In this document: in pieces, positions 26,801 through 34,749 of the stretch
How the letters are laid out: each line of letters begins with the position of its first letter
Position numbering within the stretch: position 1 is the first letter of the stretch
Assembly: GCA_031655335.1 (NCBI GenBank)
Contig: CP134226.1
Coordinates: forward strand, 434,001 to 498,000
Direction: 5' to 3'
Source: Thalassospiraceae bacterium LMO-SO8
GTDB lineage: Bacteria > Pseudomonadota > Alphaproteobacteria > Rhodospirillales > Casp-alpha2
DNA: 64,000 nt
Position numbers and translations under genes: made by a program
Notes under the pieces: model-generated
Database searches by the model: none
The model's input: only the letters and a program-made list of their open reading frames with translations
What the model was told of the DNA's origin: nothing

Positions 26801-27955
26801 CTAGATAACCGCGCGCAGACGTTCCAGAAAGCCCCGAACTTCGTTCTCCAGGACATTCGACTGCCGCGCCAGTTCGCCCGAGGCCTCCAGCACCTGCTGG
26901 GCGGCCGATCCGGTTTCCTGGGCACCCTCCGTCACCAACGTGACGTTGCGGGTGACCTCCGCCGTGCCGGCGGCGGCCTGTTCCACATTCACGGCAATGT
27001 CCCGGGTCGCCGCGTCCTGTTCTTCGACGGCGGCGGAAATGGCCGTGGCCGCTTCCTCCATCTCGTCGATGGTGGTGCTGATCTGGGCGATCGCCGTCAC
27101 CGTTTCGGCGGTCACGGCCTGGATGTTCTCAACCTGCGCCGCGATGTCATCCGTGGCCTTGGCCGTCTGGTTGGCCAGGTTCTTGACCTCTCCGGCGACC
27201 ACAGCGAAACCCTTTCCGGCCTCGCCGGCGCGGGCCGCCTCGATGGTCGCGTTGAGGGCCAGAAGATTGGTCTGGCTGGCGATGTCGGCGATCAACGCCA
27301 GCACCTCGCCGATGCGTTGCGAGCCCTGCGACAGGTTCTCGATGCGCTTGTCGGCCTCGCGGGCGTGGGTCACGGCCGATTGGGAAATCGACGTGGAATG
27401 CGTGACCTGACGACCGATTTCGGAGATCGAGCTCGACAGTTCCTCCGCCGCCGCGGCGACCGTCTGCGCATTGGCGGTCGCCTGGTCGGCGGCGCTGGCG
27501 GCGGATGCCGCCTGCTGACTGGTCGATACCGCCGTGACGTTCATGGCGCCGGCCGAGGATTCAAGTTCCGTCGCGGCGGCGGACACCGCCTGAGTCACCC
27601 CACCCATGCGATTTTCGAACGCGTCCGTCACATCGCGGAAAGCGGTGATGCGGTCCTGCATCGACTGCGTGGCCGCGTTGATGGCCTGGGATGCGGTGCG
27701 GAAGGCGCCCAGCATGCCGCGTTCCTGAATACGTCGGAAGTATTTGTTTTGACTTACGTATTCCAGGCTCGCGGTGGATTCCCGCACATAGGCGTCGGTA
27801 CGGTCGATCAGGCGGTTGATGGCATGGCAAAGCTCGGCCATCTCGCCGTCGCGATCATCGATGCCGATGATCCGGGCCTCGAAGTCGCCGTCGGCGACGG
27901 CATTGCAGACCCTCAAGGCCTCGGTGATTTTCGACTTCTTGTTATTGGTGAACAT
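26801..27955 (-). CDS. Soluble methyl-accepting chemotaxis protein (module 1)
   Basis: A 384-residue receptor without membrane segments or signal peptide. The start is the ATG at 27955 (MFTNNKKSK), matching the paralogue. Residues 20-60 resemble a HAMP-like helix pair ([19 protein letters not shown]). The signalling domain follows, with the canonical hairpin tip [20 protein letters not shown] at about 228-247. It ends in [12 protein letters not shown] with no CheR-docking pentapeptide. It lies 100 bases downstream of an Aer-like PAS protein, which probably supplies the sensory input in trans. It is a duplicate of the receptor at 28.8-30.0 kb. Confidence 0.9.
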   Translation of the reverse strand: MFTNNKKSKITEALRVCNAVADGDFEARIIGIDDRDGEMAELCHAINRLIDRTDAYVRESTASLEYVSQNKYFRRIQERGMLGAFRTASQAINAATQSMQDRITAFRDVTDAFENRMGGVTQAVSAAATELESSAGAMNVTAVSTSQQAASAASAADQATANAQTVAAAAEELSSSISEIGRQVTHSTSISQSAVTHAREADKRIENLSQGSQRIGEVLALIADIASQTNLLALNATIEAARAGEAGKGFAVVAGEVKNLANQTAKATDDIAAQVENIQAVTAETVTAIAQISTTIDEMEEAATAISAAVEEQDAATRDIAVNVEQAAAGTAEVTRNVTLVTEGAQETGSAAQQVLEASGELARQSNVLENEVRGFLERLRAVI

Positions 27956-28055
27956 AAACACGGACTGACGTTCCTTCGGCTTGGTATCCCGGCCCCATGG
28001 GCCGGCGTACACGGCACGGCGCCGCGTGGTTGAGGAAAGATTGGTTGGGAGAAAC

Positions 28056-28580
28056 TTAGATCGTGGCGATGAATTCGTCGTAGGCGACGCCCTTGCTTTG
28101 CAACAAGGCCGTGATGTCGGCAAAGGCAGCGTTCATGCCGTCCTTACGGTTATCGAACGCGTCTTCTTTTTTCTTCAACTCTCGGTATAGCGGGATGATC
28201 GCACTGTCCAGCACCTGCCGGTCGGGCACGCGGCGGTTCGAATGATAGCCGATGATGGATCGGTTGGCATCGAACGACGGCGTGACATGGGCCAGCACCC
28301 AATAATGGTCGCCGTTCTTGCTGCGGTTGACCACGTAGGCGAAAATTTCAGACCCCGCCGAGATCGTGTCCCACAGCAGCTTGAACACGCACCGCGGCAT
28401 GTCCGGGTGCCGGATGATGCTGTGCGGCTGATCGAGGACTTCAGCCTCGGTATAGCCGGCGATTCTCAGGAACACGTCGTTGGCGTAGGTGATTCGGCCT
28501 TTTAGGTCCGTCTTCGAGACGATGATCTCGTCTTCTCCGAAGGTAACCTCTTTGCCTGTCAAACTGACGGCGGCGGTCAT
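28056..28580 (-). CDS. Aer-like PAS domain protein (module 1)
   Basis: A 174-residue soluble protein made of one PAS domain (about 15-115) of the Aer aerotaxis type plus a C-terminal helical tail. Aer-like motifs: [47 protein letters not shown]. In Aer such a PAS binds FAD and reads redox state. Here the transmembrane, HAMP and signalling parts are absent and are probably provided by the separate MCP encoded 100 bases downstream. GGAGGAG precedes the ATG. A short hairpin (28605-28619) lies in its leader. Duplicate of the gene at 30.1-30.6 kb. Confidence 0.88.
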   Translation of the reverse strand: MTAAVSLTGKEVTFGEDEIIVSKTDLKGRITYANDVFLRIAGYTEAEVLDQPHSIIRHPDMPRCVFKLLWDTISAGSEIFAYVVNRSKNGDHYWVLAHVTPSFDANRSIIGYHSNRRVPDRQVLDSAIIPLYRELKKKEDAFDNRKDGMNAAFADITALLQSKGVAYDEFIATI

Positions 28581-28604
28581 GTTGTCTCCTCCAAGTCAAA
28601 ATAC

Positions 28605-28619
28605 CCGTGCATGGCACGG
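28605..28619. repeat. Short hairpin in the leader of the module 1 PAS gene
   Basis: CCGTGC-ATG-GCACGG, a perfect 6-bp stem with a 3-base loop, 25 bases upstream of the start. The rest of the 269-base gap (28581-28849) has a second GC hairpin at 28635-28655 (CCCCGGC/GCCGGGG) and an AT-rich patch near 28730-28790 that could hold a promoter; no gene is seen. Confidence 0.4.
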
Positions 28620-28849
28620 ACACAGCTTCCCCTTCCCCGGCCCCAAGTGCCGGGGGTAATCGCACCACACAGGACCACCCAGTCTTGCCATTGCAAAGTG
28701 GAAAGTGGGCGGCCAGTATCTGGAAGCGACCGATTATCCATACATTATGTGTGGTTTAAACGAAATATAAGCTCGACCAAAGTCGTATGTGGACAAAGCC
28801 GTCCCGTGGGGCGGCCTTCTTATCCTCATATGTCGGCGGCACGCGCCGG

Positions 28850-30016
28850 TTAGACGACGGCCCGCAGGCGATCCAGGAAACTGCGCACTTCTGTTTCCAA
28901 CAACGACGATTGCTTCGCCAATTCACCGGATGCACTCAGAACCTGGCTGGCGGCGGCGCCCGTCTCCTGCGCCCCCTGGGTTACCAGGGCGACGTTCCGG
29001 GTGACCTCGGAGGTGCCGACCGCGGCCTGCTCGACATTGACGGCGATTTCCTTGGTCGCGGCATCCTGCTCCTCGACGGCGGCGGAAATCGCTGTGGATG
29101 ATTCCCCGATCTGGCCGATGGTGCGGTTGATCTCCTTGATTGCGGCGACCGTTTCGCCCGTGACGTTCTGGATATTGTCGATCTGCAGGGAAATCTCGTC
29201 CGTCGCCTTGGCTGTCTGATTGGCCAGGTTCTTGACCTCGGCGGCGACCACGGCGAAGCCCTTGCCCGCCTCGCCGGCGCGGGCCGCCTCGATGGTCGCG
29301 TTCAGGGCCAGAAGGTTGGTCTGGTTTGCGATGTCGGTGATCAACCCCAGAACCTCGCCGATCCGCTGCGAGGCTTCCGCCAGCCCTGCGATCTTCGTAT
29401 CCGCGTCACGGGCCCGATCGACGGCGGCCTTGGCGACATCCGATGAATTGCTGACCTGACGGCCGATCTCCGTGATCGAATTTGACAACTGCTCGGCGGC
29501 GGCGGCGACCGTTTCCACGTTGACCGATGCCTCTTCGGCGGCGGCGGCGACCGTGGCCGCCTGTTCGCTGGTCGAACCCGCGGTCACGTTCATGACGTTG
29601 GCCGAGGATTCAAGCTCGGTCGACGCCGACGACACGGTCTCCGTCACTCCCTTCATGGTCGTTTCGAATTCACCGACCACGCTCCGAAAATCCGCGATGC
29701 GATCCTCCATCGATTGCGTGGCCGCGTTGATCGCGCGCGATGCGGTCAGAAAGGCGCCCACCATGCCCGGTTCCTGGATGCGCCGGAAATACTTGTTCTT
29801 GCTGACGTATTCCAGACTCGCGGTGGATTCCCGGACATAGGCGTCGGTCCGGTCGATCAATCGATTGATCGCGCGGCACAGATCGGCAATCTCGCCCCGA
29901 TTGTCGCCGATGCCGATGATCCGCGCCTCGAAATCGCCGTTGGAAACGGCCTCGCAGACCTTCAGCGCCTGACTGATCAGATGACCCTTGGAGTGGCTTG
30001 CGTTGGTGAAAAACAT
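28850..30016 (-). CDS. Soluble methyl-accepting chemotaxis protein (module 2)
   Basis: A 388-residue cytoplasmic chemoreceptor with no membrane span. The start is the ATG at 30016 ([12 protein letters not shown]). It parallels module 1 through [19 protein letters not shown], the segment [15 protein letters not shown], and the same signalling hairpin [19 protein letters not shown], and ends [12 protein letters not shown]. The preceding PAS gene ends 69 bases upstream on the same strand, so the two are probably co-transcribed. The near-identical architecture to 26801-27955 indicates duplication of the pair. The differences are mostly in the region about residues 110-190, where input coupling could diverge. 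Confidence 0.9.
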   Translation of the reverse strand: MFFTNASHSKGHLISQALKVCEAVSNGDFEARIIGIGDNRGEIADLCRAINRLIDRTDAYVRESTASLEYVSKNKYFRRIQEPGMVGAFLTASRAINAATQSMEDRIADFRSVVGEFETTMKGVTETVSSASTELESSANVMNVTAGSTSEQAATVAAAAEEASVNVETVAAAAEQLSNSITEIGRQVSNSSDVAKAAVDRARDADTKIAGLAEASQRIGEVLGLITDIANQTNLLALNATIEAARAGEAGKGFAVVAAEVKNLANQTAKATDEISLQIDNIQNVTGETVAAIKEINRTIGQIGESSTAISAAVEEQDAATKEIAVNVEQAAVGTSEVTRNVALVTQGAQETGAAASQVLSASGELAKQSSLLETEVRSFLDRLRAVV

Positions 30017-30085
30017 CCCAGCCCTCAAAATTCTTATGATTGGCTTCAACCCACCCTGCCCCGGCAGGGCGGCCGTACGCCGGCG

Positions 30086-30610
30086 TTACAGCCGGGCGAT
30101 GAATTCGTCGTAGGCGACACCCTTGCTTTCCAGCATTTGGGTGATGTCGCCTAAGGCCGCGTTCATGCCTTCCTTGCGGTTTTCGAAGCTGTCCTCTTTC
30201 CGCCGCAGTTGCTCGTAAAGCGGCACGATGGTGCCCTCGAGGATTTTACGGTTCGGCACGCGGCGGCTGGAATGATAGCCGATGATCTCGCCCGTCTCGT
30301 TGCGCGACGGCGTGACATGGGCGAGCACCCAGTAATGGTCGCCGTTCTTGCAGCGGTTCATGACATAGGCGAACAACTCGCCCCCGCCGGAAATCGTCTC
30401 CCACAGCAGCTTGAAAATGCACCTGGGCATGCCCGGATGGCGGATCAGGCTATGCGGCTTGCCGAGAACTTCGGCCTCGGTATAGCCGGCGATGTCCAGA
30501 AACACGTCGTTGGCGTAGGTGAGATGGCCCTTCAGGTCCGTCTTCGACACGATGATCTCGTTGTCGCCGAAGAAGACCTCCTTGCCGGTAACAGTCGGAA
30601 TTTGGGACAT
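30086..30610 (-). CDS. Aer-like PAS domain protein (module 2)
   Basis: A 174-residue PAS protein, the same length as its paralogue at 28056-28580. The start is the ATG at 30610 (MSQIPTVTGKEVFF) with GGGAGGTG nine bases upstream; the open frame extends further but lacks support. Motifs: SKTDLKGHLTYANDVF, SLIRHPGMPRCIFKLLW and [14 protein letters not shown]. The C-terminal tail (EQLRRKEDSFENRKEGMN) is helical and conserved between copies, so it may contact the receptor. FAD binding is inferred from Aer. Confidence 0.88.
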   Translation of the reverse strand: MSQIPTVTGKEVFFGDNEIIVSKTDLKGHLTYANDVFLDIAGYTEAEVLGKPHSLIRHPGMPRCIFKLLWETISGGGELFAYVMNRCKNGDHYWVLAHVTPSRNETGEIIGYHSSRRVPNRKILEGTIVPLYEQLRRKEDSFENRKEGMNAALGDITQMLESKGVAYDEFIARL

Positions 30611-30914
30611 AATCGACACCTCCCTCTCGGCGATGTTGATCGCCAAAATTTAATGTTCGGTGCGGCTTAGATGTTGTCTCGCAGCCACGGCGAGCCCCCC
30701 CCAATCGGCATACGCTAAGCTAGGTGATTGGTCACGGCAACAGGTCTAAGGTCATATACCAATATGCGGAAAGGCGTCGACTGATCGGCGTTTGCCAATT
30801 TATGCCGCGGCCGCGTTTCCGGCCCAGCCGGGATCGTTCCCTAACAATGCTTCCGTTGACCGCCCCCCCCAGGGCGTTGGATGGTTCATGCATGACGCGC
30901 TACCGGAGGGTTCC
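30611..30914. other. Divergent intergenic region between PAS module 2 and phzF-like gene
   Basis: 304 bases with no gene. It carries a perfect hairpin GGCGAT-GTTG-ATCGCC at 30629-30644 next to the PAS ribosome site, an A/T-rich segment (30645-30656) and, at the right end, GGAGGG before the phzF-like ATG. No convincing -35/-10 pair stands out. Confidence 0.5.
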
Positions 30915-31808
30915 ATGAAACGCCGCTTCGTCACCGTTGACGTGTTCACCGACCGCGCCTTCGGCGGCAACCCGCTGGCCGTGGTGCTGGACGCCGAAGG
31001 CCTTTCCGACGACGCCATGCAGGCCGTCGCCCGTGAATTCAACCTGTCGGAAACCACCTTCGTGCTGCCCCCCGCCGATCCGACCAACACGGCCCGCGTG
31101 CGCATCTTCACACCGGGCCGCGAACTGCCCTTCGCCGGACACCCCAACGTCGGCACGGCCTTCGTGCTGGCCCGCGAGGGCAAGCTGTTCGGCAAGCCCA
31201 TGGGATCGATCTTGCGGTTCGAGGAAACGGCGGGTCTGGTCCTCGTCGATATCCGGACGGGACCGGACGGCCCGGCGGGGGCGCGCCTGACCGCGCCCCA
31301 GGGATTTTCCCGCACCGATGAATTCTCGCCCGCGGAATTCGCCGCCTGCGTGAATCTGGCTCCCACCGATATCGATACCTCGGCCCACCCGCCGCTGCTG
31401 GGGTCCGCCGGCATGGCCTTTCCCATCGCCCGGCTGAGCGGGATCGATACCCTTGGCCGCGCCCGGGGCAATGCCGACGCCATGGCGCGGCATCCCGCCA
31501 TGGGCGGCCATCTCTTCGTCTACATCCCCGACCCGGCGGTTCCCGGAACCTTCCGCGCGCGCATGTTCGCGCCGGGGCTGGGCATCGCAGAGGATCCGGC
31601 CACGGGCGGGGCGGCGGCGGCGCTGACGGGCCTGTTGGGCACGCTGGCCACGGGCGACGGCAGCCATGATTACCGGATCATCCAAGGGGTCGAGATGGGC
31701 CGCCCGTCACTGATCGAAACGGCGGCCGATGTCGCTGGCGGCGCGGTCACGGCGATCCGTGTCGGCGGCGCCTGTGCCGCGGTGATGCGCGGCGAGATCG
31801 AGGTCTAA
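30915..31808 (+). CDS. PhzF family isomerase/epimerase-like protein
   Basis: A 297-residue protein with the two-lobed diaminopimelate-epimerase fold of the PhzF family. The start is the ATG at 30915 (MKRRFVTVDVFTDRAFGGNP) with GGAGGG upstream. The catalytic glutamate equivalent is Glu46 in NLSETTFVLPP; PFAGHPNVGTAFVLA and GIAEDPATGGAAAAL are diagnostic. No phenazine genes are nearby, so it is a stand-alone PhzF homologue whose substrate is unknown. Its stop overlaps the stop of the convergent DUF1194 gene. Confidence 0.93.
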   Translation: MKRRFVTVDVFTDRAFGGNPLAVVLDAEGLSDDAMQAVAREFNLSETTFVLPPADPTNTARVRIFTPGRELPFAGHPNVGTAFVLAREGKLFGKPMGSILRFEETAGLVLVDIRTGPDGPAGARLTAPQGFSRTDEFSPAEFAACVNLAPTDIDTSAHPPLLGSAGMAFPIARLSGIDTLGRARGNADAMARHPAMGGHLFVYIPDPAVPGTFRARMFAPGLGIAEDPATGGAAAALTGLLGTLATGDGSHDYRIIQGVEMGRPSLIETAADVAGGAVTAIRVGGACAAVMRGEIEV

Positions 31809-32620
31809 GTATCGTCCATTTCCTTGAGCAACTGCTCACCCGCGTCGCAGGGCGGACGTTTTTCCATGCGCGCCGGACGGAACAGCGACGGCCGCCCCAA
31901 CGGCGCGCCCAGGCCCGCGATCTCGCGGATCAGCTTGCGCTTGATGGCACGGCCGAAATCGGCGAAGCCGTCGGCGACGACGATGAAGGCGCCGGACCCG
32001 CCGATCACGCAATCCTCGAAATACCAGTCCAGATTGGGTAGCTGCGGCGTGCCGTAGGGGCTGGGACGGCCGTTGACGATAGGCAGGCCGTTGATGGTCA
32101 CGCCCTGGCGCACGGCGCGGTCACGCGCCGGCAGAACGGCCTCGCCGTGGTTGTTGGCGCCATCGCCGGAAATGTCGATGACCCGGCGCTTGGACCGATG
32201 GGGACTTTCGCGCAAGCGCTCCATGCCGAAATCGATGGCCCCGGATATGGAGGTCCAGAGCGCCGAGGCAAAGGGCAGGCCGGACAACTCACCGGCGAAG
32301 TCATGGGCCGCCTTGGCGCTGTCGATGATCCGCCAGTCGATGCCCAGGCGCTGATGGCCGGTGCCCGCCCACTCGATATAGGTGACGGCGATGCGCTTGT
32401 GTTCGCCGCTGGTGACGGCGCGGATCACGGCCTCGTTGCGGAATGCCTGCACGAAACCTTCGCGCTGCAATTCGGCTTCGTCCTTTTCGATGCTGCCGGA
32501 CACATCGACGGCCAGCACCAGTTCCAGATCGACGTCGAGGGCGTATGCCGCGCCGGGCATCCCTGTCACGAGCGCCACCAAGATCACCGGAAACAGACGC
32601 ACAATCCGCATGGCCGTCAT
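31805..32620 (-). CDS. Secreted DUF1194 (von Willebrand A-like) protein, copy A
   Basis: A 271-residue exported protein: signal peptide (about 1-27, ending GAAYA), then a vWA-like domain with the metal-site motif AVDVSGSIEKDE, a downstream DISGDGANNHG and GVTINGLPIVNG. This is the DUF1194 pattern. It is paralogous to the next gene and separated from it by six bases, so the two form an operon pair. Such domains usually mediate metal-dependent protein binding; the partner here is unknown. The C-terminal tail is proline/arginine-rich and differs between copies. Confidence 0.88.
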   Translation of the reverse strand: MTAMRIVRLFPVILVALVTGMPGAAYALDVDLELVLAVDVSGSIEKDEAELQREGFVQAFRNEAVIRAVTSGEHKRIAVTYIEWAGTGHQRLGIDWRIIDSAKAAHDFAGELSGLPFASALWTSISGAIDFGMERLRESPHRSKRRVIDISGDGANNHGEAVLPARDRAVRQGVTINGLPIVNGRPSPYGTPQLPNLDWYFEDCVIGGSGAFIVVADGFADFGRAIKRKLIREIAGLGAPLGRPSLFRPARMEKRPPCDAGEQLLKEMDDT

Positions 32621-32626
32621 CCTACC

Positions 32627-33475
32627 TCAATGCGCCCTGGAGCGCTCTTGCTTGTAGCGATCCTTCTGGATGTCGTTCAGTTCCTGCAATTCGCGGAGCG
32701 TGCGTTTCTCGCCGGTCAGGCAGTCCGCCTTGGGCCGCAGGGACGCCCGCACACGCCGGGGGGCGGGCTGCCAGCCCGACAGTTCCAGAAACAGTTTGCG
32801 CCGGATGGCGCGGGCGAAGTCGGAAAATCCACGGGCGACGACCAGAAACGCCCCCTCTCCGCCGATCACGCAATCCCGGTAGTAGCCGTCCAGGTCTTCC
32901 GGCGGCGCCATGCCGTTGGGGCCGGTGCGCCCGTTGATGATGGGCAGGCCGTTGATGGTCACACCGGCGGCGATGGCGCGGTCGCGGGCCCCCATGATCG
33001 GGTCGCCGTTGTTGTTCTCGCCGTCGCCGGAGATGTCGATGACCCGGCGGGCACCCTTGTACGGGTTCCTCTCCAGGTACTTCATACTCTGGTCGATAAC
33101 GCTGGAGATCGAGGTCCACTGGCCGCGGAACGACGATCCGTCGGATATGGTTTCGGCGAAGTCGCGGGCGTCGTCCTCATTGGCGATCACGGTCCAGTCG
33201 GCGACGATGTGGTGGCGATCCAGGCCCGACCATTCCACGTACATCACGGCGACCCGGCCGAGGGGGCCGGAGCGGATGGCCCGCAGGATATGGGGGTTGG
33301 TGATGGCCGTGGCGAAGCCCTCGCGCTGCAAACGCGCTTCGTCCTCATCGATGCTGCCGGAAACGTCCACGGCCAGCACCAGTTCAAGGTCGACGTCCTT
33401 GGCCTCCCTGGCCTCGGCCGGCGCCGCCATCGTCAGCATCGCCGCCACGCACGCCGCCCATCCACGTGTGCCCAT
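32627..33475 (-). CDS. Secreted DUF1194 (von Willebrand A-like) protein, copy B
   Basis: A 282-residue paralogue of copy A. The start at 33475 (MGTRGWAACVAAMLTMAAPAEA) gives a clean signal peptide; the longer frame does not. The vWA motifs are AVDVSGSIDEDEARLQREG, VIDISGDGENNNGD and GVTINGLPIINGR. First gene of the pair, divergent from the HAD-like hydrolase at 33637. Both copies keep the Asp-x-Ser-x-Ser metal site, so both are probably functional. Confidence 0.88.
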   Translation of the reverse strand: MGTRGWAACVAAMLTMAAPAEAREAKDVDLELVLAVDVSGSIDEDEARLQREGFATAITNPHILRAIRSGPLGRVAVMYVEWSGLDRHHIVADWTVIANEDDARDFAETISDGSSFRGQWTSISSVIDQSMKYLERNPYKGARRVIDISGDGENNNGDPIMGARDRAIAAGVTINGLPIINGRTGPNGMAPPEDLDGYYRDCVIGGEGAFLVVARGFSDFARAIRRKLFLELSGWQPAPRRVRASLRPKADCLTGEKRTLRELQELNDIQKDRYKQERSRAH

Positions 33476-33636
33476 GGACGTATGAAACACCGCCGCAGAT
33501 ACGGCGTAAAGCGATTCCAGCAAGGGACAGCGCGCACATCTGCGTGACCGCGTCGCCCGACGGCGGCACTAGCGTCCTGTCCTGGAACCCGCTATGTGAA
33601 TTGCCGGGGCGGGCACACGAAGACGGAGGACGCAGC

Positions 33637-34368
33637 ATGGCGGACCGGAAAGATTTCAAGAACGTGAAGGCCGTCGTATTCGACACCTTCGGCACGATCA
33701 CCGACTGGCGCGGGTCGGTCACCCGCATGGGCGAGGCCCTGGCCAAGAAAAAGGGCATCGAGGGCGTCGATTGGGAAGCCTTCGCCCGGGCCTGGCGGGC
33801 CGGCTACCGGCCGGGCCTGCACCGGGTGATCTCGGGTCAGCGCGCCTGGACGCCGTTGGACGTCATCCACCGCGAACGCCTGGACGAAATTCTGGTCGAA
33901 TTCGGCATCGCCGACCGCTTCACCGAGGACGAGAAAGCGGACATCAACATGTTCTGGCACCGGCTGTCGCCCTGGCCCGACAGCATCCCCGGCCTGCTGC
34001 GGCTCAAGACCAAGTTCCTGATAGCACCCCTGTCCAACGGGTCGCTGATGCTGCTGGCCAACATGGCCAAGCATGCGGGCCTGCCCTGGGACTTCATCTA
34101 TTCGTCGGACATGCACATGGCCTACAAGCGCGACCCCGAGGTCTACCGCAACGCCGTGCGCCTTTTGGGCGTCAAGCCCGAGGAAGTGATGATGGGCGCC
34201 GCCCATAACGACGACCTGGAGGCCGCGCGCAAGGAAGGCCTGCGCACGGCCTATATCAACCGGCCCACGGAATACGGCGTCGATCAGGTGAAGGACTTCG
34301 AAGCGACCAGCGACTACGACGTGATCGTCGACAGCGTCGAGGATCTCGCCGTCGCAATCGGCTGCTGA
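33637..34368 (+). CDS. Haloacid dehalogenase-like hydrolase (type II L-2-haloacid dehalogenase group)
   Basis: A 243-residue HAD-superfamily enzyme. The start is the ATG at 33637 with GGAGGA upstream. Motifs: nucleophile Asp16 in VVFDTFGTITDW, motif II PLSNGS, lysine in MAYKRDPEVYRNA, motif III-like GAAHNDDLEAARKEG. The pattern DTFGT and the cap region match type II haloacid dehalogenases, but many such annotated proteins act on phosphates, so the dehalogenase call is tentative. A small Smr-like gene follows 17 bases later. Confidence 0.88.
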   Translation: MADRKDFKNVKAVVFDTFGTITDWRGSVTRMGEALAKKKGIEGVDWEAFARAWRAGYRPGLHRVISGQRAWTPLDVIHRERLDEILVEFGIADRFTEDEKADINMFWHRLSPWPDSIPGLLRLKTKFLIAPLSNGSLMLLANMAKHAGLPWDFIYSSDMHMAYKRDPEVYRNAVRLLGVKPEEVMMGAAHNDDLEAARKEGLRTAYINRPTEYGVDQVKDFEATSDYDVIVDSVEDLAVAIGC

Positions 34369-34385
34369 CGTGAAAGGATGCCGGC

Positions 34386-34727
34386 TTGGCCGATGACCCG
34401 CCCGCCATGGACGATGTCGATCTGAAACGCCTGACCGGCTACGACGACAGCGCGGAATACGAACTCGACCTCTGCGGCCTGGACCGCGCCCATGCCATGG
34501 AATCCGTGAAACGCATGGTCGAACGTTCGCGGTTCCGCGTTCCCCGTTCGGTCATCGTGCGCCTGGATCCGGCGGGGCCGGATACGGGGGAAACCCTGTT
34601 TCAGCCCATCGGCCGCCTGTTGCTCGACCTCCGGCGCAAGGGTCTGCTCGCCAAGCTCAGCCCCCTGCCTCATTTCGCCGGCAGTGGCTATTACCTGGTG
34701 ACCCGGGGAAAGAAGCCGGACGCCTGA
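34386..34727 (+). CDS. Small protein resembling a degenerate Smr domain
   Basis: A 113-residue protein starting at TTG (with AAAGGA upstream; an ATG at 34407 is an alternative). The stretch YELDLCGLDRAHAMESVKRM recalls the opening of Smr domains (LDLHG-x-T), and GSGYYLV near the end recalls their last strand, but the histidine is Cys and the HGKG loop is missing, so nuclease activity is unlikely. The fold assignment is by pattern only. It follows the HAD-like hydrolase by 17 bases and is probably co-transcribed with it. Confidence 0.6.
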   Translation: MADDPPAMDDVDLKRLTGYDDSAEYELDLCGLDRAHAMESVKRMVERSRFRVPRSVIVRLDPAGPDTGETLFQPIGRLLLDLRRKGLLAKLSPLPHFAGSGYYLVTRGKKPDA

Positions 34728-34749
34728 ACGGGTGTCCGGCCCCCGGCCC

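Noticed and set aside
30915-31808. Phenazine biosynthesis locus suggested by the PhzF-like gene
   Set aside because: No other phz genes are present. PhzF homologues are widespread outside phenazine pathways.
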